Shown here one piece after another: positions 1 through 6,179 of a DNA stretch of 9,401 nt (position 1 is its first letter; every line of letters starts with the position of its first letter). The stretch is taken from assembly GCA_002010365.1 (NCBI GenBank), contig MTNL01000132.1, forward strand, positions 1 through 9,401, read 5' to 3'. The position numbers and the translations under genes were made by a program. The notes under the pieces were generated by a model that was not told where the DNA came from, did not search any database, and saw only the letters and a list, made by a program, of their open reading frames with translations. Source of the DNA: Candidatus Acetothermia bacterium JdFR-50 (GTDB lineage Bacteria > Bipolaricaulota > Bipolaricaulia > Bipolaricaulales > Bipolaricaulaceae).

Positions 1-842
1 ACGGTGTACTTCCAGTCGATGTACTTCTGCGCCAGCTTTATCTCCTCTTCCTTCCCGATCTCGTAGCGGCGCGGCGACATCCAGTTCCGCGGGAAGACCA
101 CCACCGCCCCCTTGAGGGCATCGTCCAGCTCCTGGGTGACCTCGAACTTCCCCCCGGACTCCCGAGCGTACTTCTCCGTCAGCTCCAGGATCTCCCGGTC
201 GAGCTGATACTCCTTGGGGTGCGCCAGCACCACTTCCATCCCGAAGCGGGCGGCGATGAGGAGCTCCGATTGCACCGAGCCCCAGGAACGGACCCAGGGG
301 GAGTAAGCCCACATGATCACGTACTTCACGCCCTTAAGATCTCCGAGCTTCTCCTTGAGGGTGTAAATATCAGTGAGGGCTTGGCAGGGGTGGTAGACAT
401 CCGAGGCCATGTTGATGATGGGGACCTCGGCGTACTGGCCGAACCGGTACATGATCTCGGTGCCTTCCCCGTAGCGGGACACCTTGTCCTCGAGGAGCCG
501 GATCCCGATCCCGTCGGCGTAACGGGCCATGACCTTGGCGGTGTCCTTGATGGTTTCCCCGGTACCGGGGCTGTCCTCCAGGGAAAGCCGCAAGGTGGAA
601 GCGTCGATGTACTGGGCGTGTCCCCCGAGCTGGGTCATGGCGGTCTCGAAGGAGAGCCTGGTCCGGGTGGAGGTGTTGAAGAAGAGCATGAGGAAGGTCT
701 TGTCCTTAAGGGGATAGTGGGGCACGCCCTCGTAGTGGAGAGCCTTGAGGTGATCCGTCACCTGGAGGACGATACGTAGTTCCTCGTCGGTCCAGTCCTT
801 TATAGAGATGAGGTCTTTGCCCGCGAGCTCGAACCAGCTCAT
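1..842 (-). CDS. YgeW-like knotted carbamoyltransferase, second paralogue (3' end beyond window)
   Basis: This gene starts at ATG 842 (minus) and runs off the left edge, so 280 residues are visible. It belongs to the aspartate/ornithine carbamoyltransferase superfamily: carbamoyl-phosphate motif STRTR at residues 58-62 after MLFFNT, GGHAQY about 73-78, and HPCQALTD at 151-158. The second domain has WAYS at 178-181 and FPRNW at 250-254, where E. coli YgeW, as I recall it, has WAYS and YPKSW. That places it with the knotted YgeW/acetylornithine/succinylornithine transferases rather than classical ArgF. The C-terminal HCLP motif, which contacts the second substrate, is outside the window. It aligns without gaps to its upstream neighbour over the first 66 residues but differs at several active-site positions, so its substrate may differ. 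It is the last visible gene of the operon, 84 nt after the previous stop. Start supported by AGGAGG at 847-852. Family call is firm; substrate is unknown. Confidence 0.88.
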   Translation of the reverse strand, partial: MSWFELAGKDLISIKDWTDEELRIVLQVTDHLKALHYEGVPHYPLKDKTFLMLFFNTSTRTRLSFETAMTQLGGHAQYIDASTLRLSLEDSPGTGETIKDTAKVMARYADGIGIRLLEDKVSRYGEGTEIMYRFGQYAEVPIINMASDVYHPCQALTDIYTLKEKLGDLKGVKYVIMWAYSPWVRSWGSVQSELLIAARFGMEVVLAHPKEYQLDREILELTEKYARESGGKFEVTQELDDALKGAVVVFPRNWMSPRRYEIGKEEEIKLAQKYIDWKYT

Positions 843-846
843 CTTC

Positions 847-852
847 CCTCCT
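847..852 (-). promoter_or_regulatory. Ribosome binding site of the second carbamoyltransferase
   Basis: On the minus strand AGGAGG lies 4 nt before the ATG at 842. It fixes the start and shows that translation begins independently after the 84-nt gap. Confidence 0.8.
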
Positions 853-862
853 TTCGGATCCA

Positions 863-930
863 TGACGCGTAACGGGTGACGTGTGACGAGTTTTTCAAGT
901 CTCTCATACCCGTTACGCATCACCCGTCAC
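863..930. repeat. Intergenic inverted repeat of GTGACG/CGTAACG units
   Basis: Arms 863-877 (TGACGCGTAACGGGT) and 908-922 (ACCCGTTACGCATCA) are complementary over 15 positions. The one non-Watson-Crick position becomes a G-U pair in the minus-strand transcript. The loop is about 30 nt. Each arm continues into further related units: GTGACGTGTGACG beside the left arm and CCCGTCAC beside the right. The stop codon of the upstream carbamoyltransferase (TGA, 927-929) lies in this block. The layout resembles a mobile or REP-like intergenic element. It could also act as an mRNA-stabilising or attenuating hairpin inside the operon. No T-run follows, so it is not a typical intrinsic terminator. Confidence 0.75.
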
Positions 931-1958
931 AGGATAAGGGCCAAGAGGCCCTTCTGGGCGTGGAGGCGGTTCCCGGCCTCTTCGAACACCACCGAGTTGG
1001 GCCCGTCGATCACCTCGTCGGTGACCTCCATGCCCCGGTCTGCGGGGAGGCAGTGCATGTAGATAGCGCCGTTGGTGAGCTCCATCTTCTCTTTGGTGGT
1101 GATCCAGTGCTTGTTGGCCTCGAACAAGGCCTTTGCTTTCTCTGGGTCCATGGGGCCGGAGCCGTCGGTGGGCTGTACCGTCCAAGACTTGGGATATACC
1201 ACGTCGGCGTCCTTGAACGCCTCGTCCATATCGTGGACGACCTGGAAGGAACCGCCGAACCGCTTTACGTTTTTCTCCACGAAGTTGAGAACGTTGGGAT
1301 CGAGGTCGAACCCCTTGGGGTGGGCGAGAGTGATCTCCATGCCGAAGAAGCTGGCGGCGATGATGGCCGATTGCGGCACCGCCAACGGTTTCTCCACCGA
1401 GCCGGAATACGCCCAGGACATCACAAACTTCTTCCCCCGAAGCTCCCCAAGCTTCTCCACCATCACCATGAGGTCCGCTAAGGCCTGGCAGGGATGGTAC
1501 ATGTCGTCCTCCATGTTGATCACCGGGATCCGGGCCCAGCGGGCGAACTCCCGGATGAGGAGGTTTCCTTTCCCGTACATCCAGCCGGTCTTGGAGCCGT
1601 AGATGCGGATGGCGATCCCGTGCCCCATCTCCGAGAGGACCCGGGCCACGTCGGATACGCGCTCGGTGGTGTAGGCCACTTCCTCACCGGGGAGGGCGGG
1701 GGTGTAGACCGCACCCGGCTGGAGGAAGATGGCGTGGCCCCCAAGCTGCTGCATCCCCACCTCGAAGGAGTTCCTCGTCCGCAGCGACGTGTTGTAGAAG
1801 AGCATGAATAGAGTCTTCCCATCCAAGAGCTTGTGGGGCTCGCCCCGGATGAGCTTGCGTTTCAGGTCAAAGGCGGTGTCGAGGATGGTCTCCAACTCCT
1901 CCCGGTCGAATTCCATCAGGGTGATGAAATCCCTTCCCCTAAGATCGGTGCTCGCCAT
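927..1958 (-). CDS. ygeW-like: YgeW-like knotted carbamoyltransferase, first paralogue
   Basis: This is a complete gene of 343 residues. It should move a carbamoyl group between phosphate and an amino or ureido substrate in the cytoplasm. Visible motifs are SLRTR at 58-62 (carbamoyl phosphate; Thr replaced by Leu, as in some knotted family members), HPCQALAD 155-162, WAYS 182-185 followed by KPLAVPQ 190-196, AHPKGFDL 212-219, EAFKDADVVYPKSW 246-259 and MHCLPADR 301-308. The run from WAYS to YPKSW and the HCLPAD motif closely match E. coli YgeW as I recall it, so the YgeW family is preferred over anabolic ArgF. It sits directly after carbamate kinase, which implies use in the catabolic, ATP-yielding direction. 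An upstream in-frame ATG at 2021 would overlap the kinase gene and lacks this ribosome binding site, so 1958 was chosen. The stop lies within the intergenic repeat. The physiological substrate cannot be read from sequence. Confidence 0.9.
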   Translation of the reverse strand: MASTDLRGRDFITLMEFDREELETILDTAFDLKRKLIRGEPHKLLDGKTLFMLFYNTSLRTRNSFEVGMQQLGGHAIFLQPGAVYTPALPGEEVAYTTERVSDVARVLSEMGHGIAIRIYGSKTGWMYGKGNLLIREFARWARIPVINMEDDMYHPCQALADLMVMVEKLGELRGKKFVMSWAYSGSVEKPLAVPQSAIIAASFFGMEITLAHPKGFDLDPNVLNFVEKNVKRFGGSFQVVHDMDEAFKDADVVYPKSWTVQPTDGSGPMDPEKAKALFEANKHWITTKEKMELTNGAIYMHCLPADRGMEVTDEVIDGPNSVVFEEAGNRLHAQKGLLALIL

Positions 1959-1964
1959 TTCTCT

Positions 1965-1970
1965 CCTCCT
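1965..1970 (-). promoter_or_regulatory. Ribosome binding site deciding the 1958 start
   Basis: AGGAGG on the minus strand, 6 nt before ATG 1958, selects this start over the in-frame ATG at 2021. Confidence 0.85.
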
Positions 1971-1977
1971 TTTCCAA

Positions 1978-2024
1978 TCCGTGACGGGACAGGGCTTTGG
2001 GAAAGACCCCTCACGCGTCACGGA
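1978..2024. repeat. Intergenic inverted repeat related to the 863-930 element
   Basis: Arms 1978-1986 (TCCGTGACG) and 2016-2024 (CGTCACGGA) are perfectly complementary over 9 bp with a 29-nt loop. The loop holds a smaller GGG/CCC pairing. The right arm encodes the last residues of the carbamate kinase, and its stop (TGA, 2011-2013) lies just inside that arm in the string CGTGACGCGTGA. It shares GTGACG and ACGCGT words with the 863-930 element and has the same placement at an upstream gene's end. Confidence 0.65.
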
Positions 2025-2964
2025 CGATCTGGGTTCCGGCTTTCCCTTCCAGGATCTCCATCGCCTGGAAGAGGTGGCCGATGGCCGCCCTCTCCCCTCC
2101 GGCCTCCACGAACCGCACCGCTGCTCGCACCTTTGGCTCCATGGAACCCTTCTTGAAATGGCCCTCGGCCAAGTACCGACGGGCCTCGGAGGGGGTCATC
2201 CGATCGATGGGCGTCTCGTCTGGATCGCCGTAGTTGAGCATTACCTTTTCTACATCGGTGAGGATGAGAAAGACGTCCGCCCCTACGTCCACCGCAAGCC
2301 GCTGGCCCGCGAGGTCCTTGTCGATCACCGCCTCCACCCCCCGGAGACAACCGTCTTCCCGGACCACCGGGATCCCACCGCCCCCGGAGGCGATGACGAT
2401 GGCCCGACTCTGCACCAAGGCCCTAATTGCCTCGCGCTCGATGATGGCCTTGGGATCGGGGGAGGGGACAACACGACGCCAGCCGCGACCTGCGTCCTCC
2501 ACGATGTGCCAGCCTTTCTCGATCCGGAGCCGTTGGGCTTCCTCCGCGGTGTAGAAAGGTCCCACGGGTTTGGTGGGGTTCTGGAACGCCGGGTCACCTT
2601 TGTCCACCAGGACCTGGGTTACCACGGTGGCGATGGGGATATCGCCTCGGCCCTCCCGGTCGAGGATGTTGTGCAAGGTTTGCTGGATCATGTAGCCGAT
2701 GAGCCCCTGGGTCTGGGCGCCACAGGCATCCATGGGCATGGGAGGGACGATTTCCTTGGCGGCGTCCTGCTGCAGGAGAAGGTTTCCCACCTGGGGGCCG
2801 TTTCCGTGAGTGATCACCAGGCGCCACTTGCCGGAAAGGACCATTTGCACCAACTGCTCGCAAGCCCTCTGGACGTTTTCCAGCTGTTCTTCGAAGGTTC
2901 CCTTCTGCCCCCGCTGCAGTATGGCGTTTCCTCCGAGGGCGACAACAACGGTTTTCTTGTCCAC
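2011..2964 (-). CDS. arcC: Carbamate kinase
   Basis: This gene encodes 317 residues, the usual carbamate kinase length. The enzyme transfers phosphate from carbamoyl phosphate to ADP, giving ATP and carbamate, which decays to CO2 and ammonia. Motifs of the amino acid kinase fold are present throughout: VALGGNAI near 8-15, THGNGPQVGN 52-61, NPTKPVGPFY 129-138, GGGGIPVV 194-201, DKDLAG 215-220, then GADVFLILTDVEKV and GHFKKGSMEPKV. The last three are characteristic of carbamate kinases rather than glutamate or aspartate kinases. The chosen start is GTG 2964, because AGGAGG lies 6 nt before it. An in-frame ATG at 2991 overlaps the regulator gene and would place this ribosome binding site inside the coding region. 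The gene follows the GntR gene by 16 nt and precedes two carbamoyltransferases, indicating a substrate-level phosphorylation module. The final codons and stop fall in an intergenic repeat. Confidence 0.95.
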   Translation of the reverse strand: MDKKTVVVALGGNAILQRGQKGTFEEQLENVQRACEQLVQMVLSGKWRLVITHGNGPQVGNLLLQQDAAKEIVPPMPMDACGAQTQGLIGYMIQQTLHNILDREGRGDIPIATVVTQVLVDKGDPAFQNPTKPVGPFYTAEEAQRLRIEKGWHIVEDAGRGWRRVVPSPDPKAIIEREAIRALVQSRAIVIASGGGGIPVVREDGCLRGVEAVIDKDLAGQRLAVDVGADVFLILTDVEKVMLNYGDPDETPIDRMTPSEARRYLAEGHFKKGSMEPKVRAAVRFVEAGGERAAIGHLFQAMEILEGKAGTQIVRDA

Positions 2965-2970
2965 CCGTGG

Positions 2971-2976
2971 CCTCCT
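2971..2976 (-). promoter_or_regulatory. Ribosome binding site deciding the GTG start of carbamate kinase
   Basis: AGGAGG on the minus strand, 6 nt before GTG 2964, sits between the GntR stop codon (2981-2983) and the kinase. It supports a GTG start over the ATG at 2991. Confidence 0.8.
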
Positions 2977-2980
2977 TTCC

Positions 2981-3721
2981 CTAAGCTTCATACACCTTGC
3001 GCATCCTGTCCCAATGGCTTTTCATCCTGCGGGCGGCGGCCTGGGGATCTCCGGCGGTGATGGCCTCCAGGACCTTTCCGTGGATCTCCGCCACCCGCTC
3101 GAGCTCCTTGGGGGTGCGCATGTAGAAGTTGTGCGTGAATTCCCGATAAAGTTTCTGATCCATGGTCTCGACCAAGAGCTTCATGACCGCCACGATCAGG
3201 CGATTATGGGTGGCCTCGGCGAGGGCACAGTGGAACTCCTTGTCCAAGGAGAAGTACCGCTCGAAGTCATCCGCACGGGCGAAGGAAAGCATGGACTCAT
3301 AAATCCTCTGCATCTTCGCCACGTCCTCCGGCGTGGCGTGTCGGGCCGCCAGGGAGGCCACCACCGGGTCGAAGGCCCCCCGGGCCTCGATGATCTCGAG
3401 ACAGCCGGCCTCCGACTCGAGCACCACCAGGGGCTCAGTCTCCTCGTCCTCGGTGGGGCTGCGGCGCACGAAATTCCCTCGTCCCACCTTGGCCTCCACG
3501 AGCCCCACCGCTTCTAAGGCCGCCAGGGCCTCGCGTACGGAGGCCCGCGATACCCCCATGAGCTCCGCGAGTTCCTTCTCGGAGGGGAGCCGTTCCCCCA
3601 CCTTGAAGACCCCCTCCTTAATGAGACGGATGATCTGCTCGGCCACCTGGGAGGAAACCTTGGTGGGGCGCACGGGCTGTATGAGCTGGGACATATCCTC
3701 GCGGATAGGTTTGGCAGTCAT
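2981..3721 (-). CDS. GntR-family transcriptional regulator, FadR/FCD subfamily
   Basis: This protein of 246 residues is a DNA-binding, ligand-responsive regulator. The N-terminal winged helix spans about 17-85, with the GntR signature LPSEKELAELMGVSR at 45-59 and SVREAL at 61-66, then the wing GRGNFV at 80-85. The C-terminal FCD ligand domain spans about 105-235. Asp160, His164, His214 and His236 fit the metal-binding set of this fold. It is the first gene of the carbamate kinase/carbamoyltransferase operon and most likely senses that pathway's substrate, though no ligand can be named. The predicted promoter just upstream puts transcription within a few bases of ATG 3721, so the message would be nearly leaderless. 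The alternatives are ATG 3694 (237 residues, GAGG only 2 nt away) and ATG 3778, which lies upstream of the promoter and is disfavoured. A dyad over the promoter suggests autoregulation. Family is certain; start is moderately sure. Confidence 0.9.
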   Translation of the reverse strand: MTAKPIREDMSQLIQPVRPTKVSSQVAEQIIRLIKEGVFKVGERLPSEKELAELMGVSRASVREALAALEAVGLVEAKVGRGNFVRRSPTEDEETEPLVVLESEAGCLEIIEARGAFDPVVASLAARHATPEDVAKMQRIYESMLSFARADDFERYFSLDKEFHCALAEATHNRLIVAVMKLLVETMDQKLYREFTHNFYMRTPKELERVAEIHGKVLEAITAGDPQAAARRMKSHWDRMRKVYEA

Positions 3722-3739
3722 GCTGTCAGACAATATACC
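3711..3739 (+). promoter_or_regulatory. Possible divergent promoter for the DUF488 gene
   Basis: On the plus strand, TTGGCA (3711-3716, 5 of 6) and TATACC (3734-3739, 4 of 6) have a 17-bp spacer that contains the shared dyad. Initiation near 3746 would give a leader of roughly 75 nt before ATG 3820. The -10 is weak, so this is tentative. Confidence 0.35.
3723..3733. promoter_or_regulatory. Candidate GntR/FCD operator between two promoters
   Basis: TGTCAGACA at 3724-3732 is a perfect 4+1+4 dyad. Read on the minus strand as TTGTCTGACAG, it fits the TNGTNNNACNA pattern known for many FadR/FCD operators at all but the last base. It overlaps the start region of the regulator promoter and lies in the spacer of a possible divergent promoter. 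Binding is inferred, not shown. Confidence 0.5.
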
Positions 3740-3760
3740 GTTATCCGAAACTCGCCGCAA
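3732..3760 (-). promoter_or_regulatory. Predicted sigma70-like promoter of the GntR-arcC-carbamoyltransferase operon
   Basis: On the minus strand, TTGCGG (3755-3760) and TATATT (3732-3737) are separated by exactly 17 bp. The -10 matches consensus at 5 of 6 positions; the -35 matches only at TTG. Transcription would begin around 3725, leaving almost no leader before ATG 3721. Confidence 0.5.
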
Positions 3761-3819
3761 GATCCCCTCACCTCCCATGTGGACTAACCCCCCCGGGCGT
3801 TATGATCTCGGCGGGAGAT

Positions 3820-4254
3820 ATGGAGATCTATACCGTGGGCCATTCGAACTTATCCTTGGATGATTTCCTGGAGCTTCTGCGGCGCTGGAGGATAGAGATC
3901 GTGGCCGACGTGCGGCGGTTCCCCACTTCCCGCAAACATCCCCACTTTGCCCGGGAGGCTTTGGAGTCCGCCCTCCGGGAGGCGAGGATCCGCTACGTCT
4001 TCCTGGGGGAGGAGCTCGGGGGATACCGAAGGGAAGGGTACGAGGCCCACATGGGCACCGAGAAGTTCCGTCGCGGCCTGGAGAGGCTGGAGGAGTTGGC
4101 GGCCCAGGGGCGGACAACGATCATGTGTGCCGAACGGGACCCACGGGGATGCCATCGGCGCTTCATCGCCGCTGTCTTGGCGGCCCGGGGGTTCCGGGTG
4201 ATCCACATCCTCGGCCCTGAAAAGTCCCGTGCTGAGGAACCCCCGCTCCTTTAG
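3820..4254 (+). CDS. DUF488 family protein
   Basis: This encodes 144 residues, the usual size for this family of small cytoplasmic proteins whose function is unknown to me. Family hallmarks are IYTVGHSN at 3-10, ADVRRFPTSRKHPHF about 29-43, FLGEELGG near 61-68, and MCAERDPRGCHR about 102-113, whose two Cys, Glu and His are the most conserved residues. ATG 3820 was chosen because family members begin two or three residues before the YT-GHS motif. An in-frame ATG at 3802 would add six unconserved residues. Neither start has a good ribosome binding site; GGGAG sits only 2 nt before 3820. It is divergent from the GntR regulator and may share its operator. It converges on the ABC permease gene, and its stop abuts that operon's terminator. 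Confidence 0.85.
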   Translation: MEIYTVGHSNLSLDDFLELLRRWRIEIVADVRRFPTSRKHPHFAREALESALREARIRYVFLGEELGGYRREGYEAHMGTEKFRRGLERLEELAAQGRTTIMCAERDPRGCHRRFIAAVLAARGFRVIHILGPEKSRAEEPPLL

Positions 4255-4288
4255 AAAATCAAAAGGGCGCCGGTCGACCGGCGCCCTT
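4255..4288 (-). terminator. Intrinsic terminator of the NEW3-ABC operon
   Basis: Positions 4263-4288 form a perfect 26-nt palindrome: an 11-bp GC-rich stem around TCGA. On the minus strand the stem runs into TTTTGATTTT, a good terminator tail, 35 nt past the permease stop. Read on the plus strand the stem is followed by CCGCCC, so termination of the DUF488 transcript here would be weaker. Confidence 0.8.
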
Positions 4289-4322
4289 CCGCCCATCGCC
4301 CCTTACGCTTCGACCGACAACC

Positions 4323-5249
4323 TCACGTGGAGCGGATCTCCCGGCGCATGAAGATCACGTAGGAAATGGCGAAGCAAACGGAGGTAAGCGCCACGAGTCC
4401 CACGAGCTGGGGCCATACGATGAGGAGGCTTTGTCCCAACGGCAGGGGGCTTGTGGGGATCGAGGCCTCCTGCAGGAGCGCCGCGATTCCAAGGCCCCGG
4501 TAACTGGGGATGAGGATGGCGGTGGTAGCCTCCTCGTAGAGGGCCACCGGCGAGAAGCGTAACACCAGATCTCGGATCGACTCGTGCTTGGCGAAGACGT
4601 CGGCACTCACCCCGGGCTTTATCGGGGCCACCTGGTCAGCGATGAGACCGGCGAGCATGTAGAGGAAGAGGGTGAAGAAAAGCCACAGCGCGATGGAAGC
4701 TAAGGCGGAGGTGGCCGTCTGCCGGAACACGATGGAGAAGAGGATCCCCAAGCTCAACCAGAAGCCGAGGTAGATCACGCTGATCACGAAGAACATCGCC
4801 GCGCGGGAAATCTCCGCTCCGTCGGGGGGGAAACCCAGGATGTAGAGGCCCAGGCCCACGATGATGAGGATAATGCTTGCTACGGCGATGGCCAGGGCGG
4901 TGAGGCCAGCGAGGAACTTCCCATTGATCCACCAGTCGCGGTAAATCGGTTGCGATAAGACTCGGGATACGGTGCCACGGTTAAATTCGCTGTTTATGGC
5001 GTCGAACCCCAGCACCACCCCGATGAGGGGGCCGAAGAAGGCCAAAAAGCCCAGGAACGAGGGGAGGCCCCCGCCGCTCACGGTGAAGAGCCGCAGGTAA
5101 ATGAACTCCCCGGCGGACTCCTGTCCGAACAGGGCCTGGGCCGCCAGGTACGCGGAGGCCCCACCCACGATGAGGATGAGGAAGAAGAAGATTACGAAGC
5201 GTTTGCTCCCCAGATGGTCCGCAAGTTCCTTCCAAAATACGGCGCTCAT
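4323..5249 (-). CDS. ABC-2 type transporter permease
   Basis: This protein of 308 residues forms the membrane part of an ABC transporter of the ABC-2 (NosY-like) type. Six hydrophobic segments are visible at about 17-38, 61-85, 112-140, 150-175, 181-206 and 275-301. A long segment between helices 5 and 6 (about 207-274) probably lies outside the membrane. The N-terminal WKELADHL run before helix 1 and the GFDAINSEFNRGTVSRVLSQP stretch after helix 2 (shown here as two joined family landmarks) are typical of this family, the latter being a coupling region toward the ATPase. It starts 3 nt after the ATPase stop; AGGAG at 5256-5260 overlaps the end of that gene, so the two are likely translationally coupled. 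Such pairs usually export; the substrate cannot be told from sequence. Confidence 0.88.
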   Translation of the reverse strand: MSAVFWKELADHLGSKRFVIFFFLILIVGGASAYLAAQALFGQESAGEFIYLRLFTVSGGGLPSFLGFLAFFGPLIGVVLGFDAINSEFNRGTVSRVLSQPIYRDWWINGKFLAGLTALAIAVASIILIIVGLGLYILGFPPDGAEISRAAMFFVISVIYLGFWLSLGILFSIVFRQTATSALASIALWLFFTLFLYMLAGLIADQVAPIKPGVSADVFAKHESIRDLVLRFSPVALYEEATTAILIPSYRGLGIAALLQEASIPTSPLPLGQSLLIVWPQLVGLVALTSVCFAISYVIFMRREIRST

Positions 5250-5252
5250 GGT

Positions 5253-6179
5253 TCACTCCTGGAAGTAGCGGAGGTAGATCTCCTCCAGGGTATAGGTGTG
5301 GCCTTTAAGCTCCACCAGTTCGACACCGGCGGCTAAGACAGCACGCGCGATCTGGGAACGTACGTCAGCAGTAGCCCTCACCTTGACGAGATCACCTTCC
5401 GCTTCCACGGCGGTTACCCCTTCCAATCCCTTTAGGGATTCGAGCAGGTTCTCGTCAACCCTGGAGGTCCTCACCACGAAGAGGTGCTCTCCTTCCTCCA
5501 CCACGGCGCCGAGCTCTCCCATCGTGCCCTGGGCCACGAGCTTGCCCCGATGGATGATCCCCACCCGGTCGCAGATCCGCTGGACTTGGTGGAGGAGATG
5601 GGAGGAAAGGAGGATGGTCATACCGCGTTCATCACGAAGCCGTACAATCATATCCAGGATTTGCCTCGCGCCCTCGGGGTCGATTCCGGAAGTGGGCTCG
5701 TCCAAAATGACGAACTTGGGTTCCTTGAGGAGAACGTCAGCGATCCCGAGACGCTGCTTCATCCCCCGGGAAAATGCACCCACCTTTCGGTCGGCAACGT
5801 CTTTGAGTCCGACGACCTCCAACACCTCGGCCACCCGCCTTTTCGCTTCCTTCTCGGGGATGCGGTTGAGGTAAGCGGTGTAGAGAAGGTTCTCCCGGGC
5901 GGAGAGGTCATCATAGAAACCCAAGTTCTCGGGGAGGTACCCAGTGAGACGCTTCACCTTCAGGGGTTCCCGGGCGGGGTTGTGGCCCAGGACCCTGACC
6001 TCGCCCGCGGTGGGCTCGGTGAGGCCGAGGAGGATAAGGATAGTGGTGGTCTTTCCGGCGCCGTTGGGTCCGAGGAGGCCGTAAATCTCCCCCTCGCCGA
6101 TCTCCAGGTCTAAACCGTCCACAGCCTTGACCCCGTCGTAGTACTTCTTGAGGCCCTTGGCCTCAACTACTGGGCTCAT
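5253..6179 (-). CDS. ABC transporter ATP-binding protein
   Basis: This is a 308-residue ATPase of the ABC-2 export class. It contains Walker A GPNGAGKTT at 37-45, the Q-loop region GYLPEN at 80-85 (Glu in place of Gln, common in this class), signature FSRGMKQR at 136-143 in place of LSGGQ, Walker B FVILDEP at 156-162, D-loop SGID at 164-167 and the switch His194 in SSHLL. Residues after about 215 form a C-terminal extension seen in ABC-2 partner ATPases. ATG 6179 was chosen because it shares one base with the upstream stop (TGATG) and has GGAGG 5 nt before it (6185-6189). A longer frame starting at 6254 would overlap the preceding gene by 75 nt and adds an Arg/Gly-rich sequence unlike the family. 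It powers the adjacent permease. Confidence 0.93.
   Translation of the reverse strand: MSPVVEAKGLKKYYDGVKAVDGLDLEIGEGEIYGLLGPNGAGKTTTILILLGLTEPTAGEVRVLGHNPAREPLKVKRLTGYLPENLGFYDDLSARENLLYTAYLNRIPEKEAKRRVAEVLEVVGLKDVADRKVGAFSRGMKQRLGIADVLLKEPKFVILDEPTSGIDPEGARQILDMIVRLRDERGMTILLSSHLLHQVQRICDRVGIIHRGKLVAQGTMGELGAVVEEGEHLFVVRTSRVDENLLESLKGLEGVTAVEAEGDLVKVRATADVRSQIARAVLAAGVELVELKGHTYTLEEIYLRYFQE

Noticed and set aside
219..779. A 186-codon plus-strand frame opposite the second carbamoyltransferase
   Set aside because: The minus-strand frame here is a clear carbamoyltransferase open to the window edge; the plus frame has no recognisable domain.
863..930. CRISPR repeats
   Set aside because: The words recur as inverted and irregular tandem units with no equal spacers.
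876..1481. A 201-codon plus-strand frame opposite the first carbamoyltransferase
   Set aside because: Antisense shadow of a well-supported gene; low-complexity His/Gly/Val/Leu composition and no ribosome binding site.
927..2021. Anabolic ornithine carbamoyltransferase (argF) for arginine synthesis
   Set aside because: WAYS, KPLAVPQ, VYPKSW and HCLPADR fit the YgeW/knotted group, and no arginine biosynthesis genes are present. The carbamate kinase neighbour points to catabolism.
1804..3060. A 418-codon open frame on the plus strand opposite the carbamate kinase
   Set aside because: It lies antisense to a gene with full family motifs, its translation is Gly/Pro/His/Asp-rich without recognisable domains, and long antisense frames are expected at this GC content.
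3722..3778. A 19-codon N-terminal extension of the GntR regulator from ATG 3778
   Set aside because: The predicted promoter and operator lie inside it, the family begins near the PVRPTKV segment, and no ribosome binding site precedes 3778.
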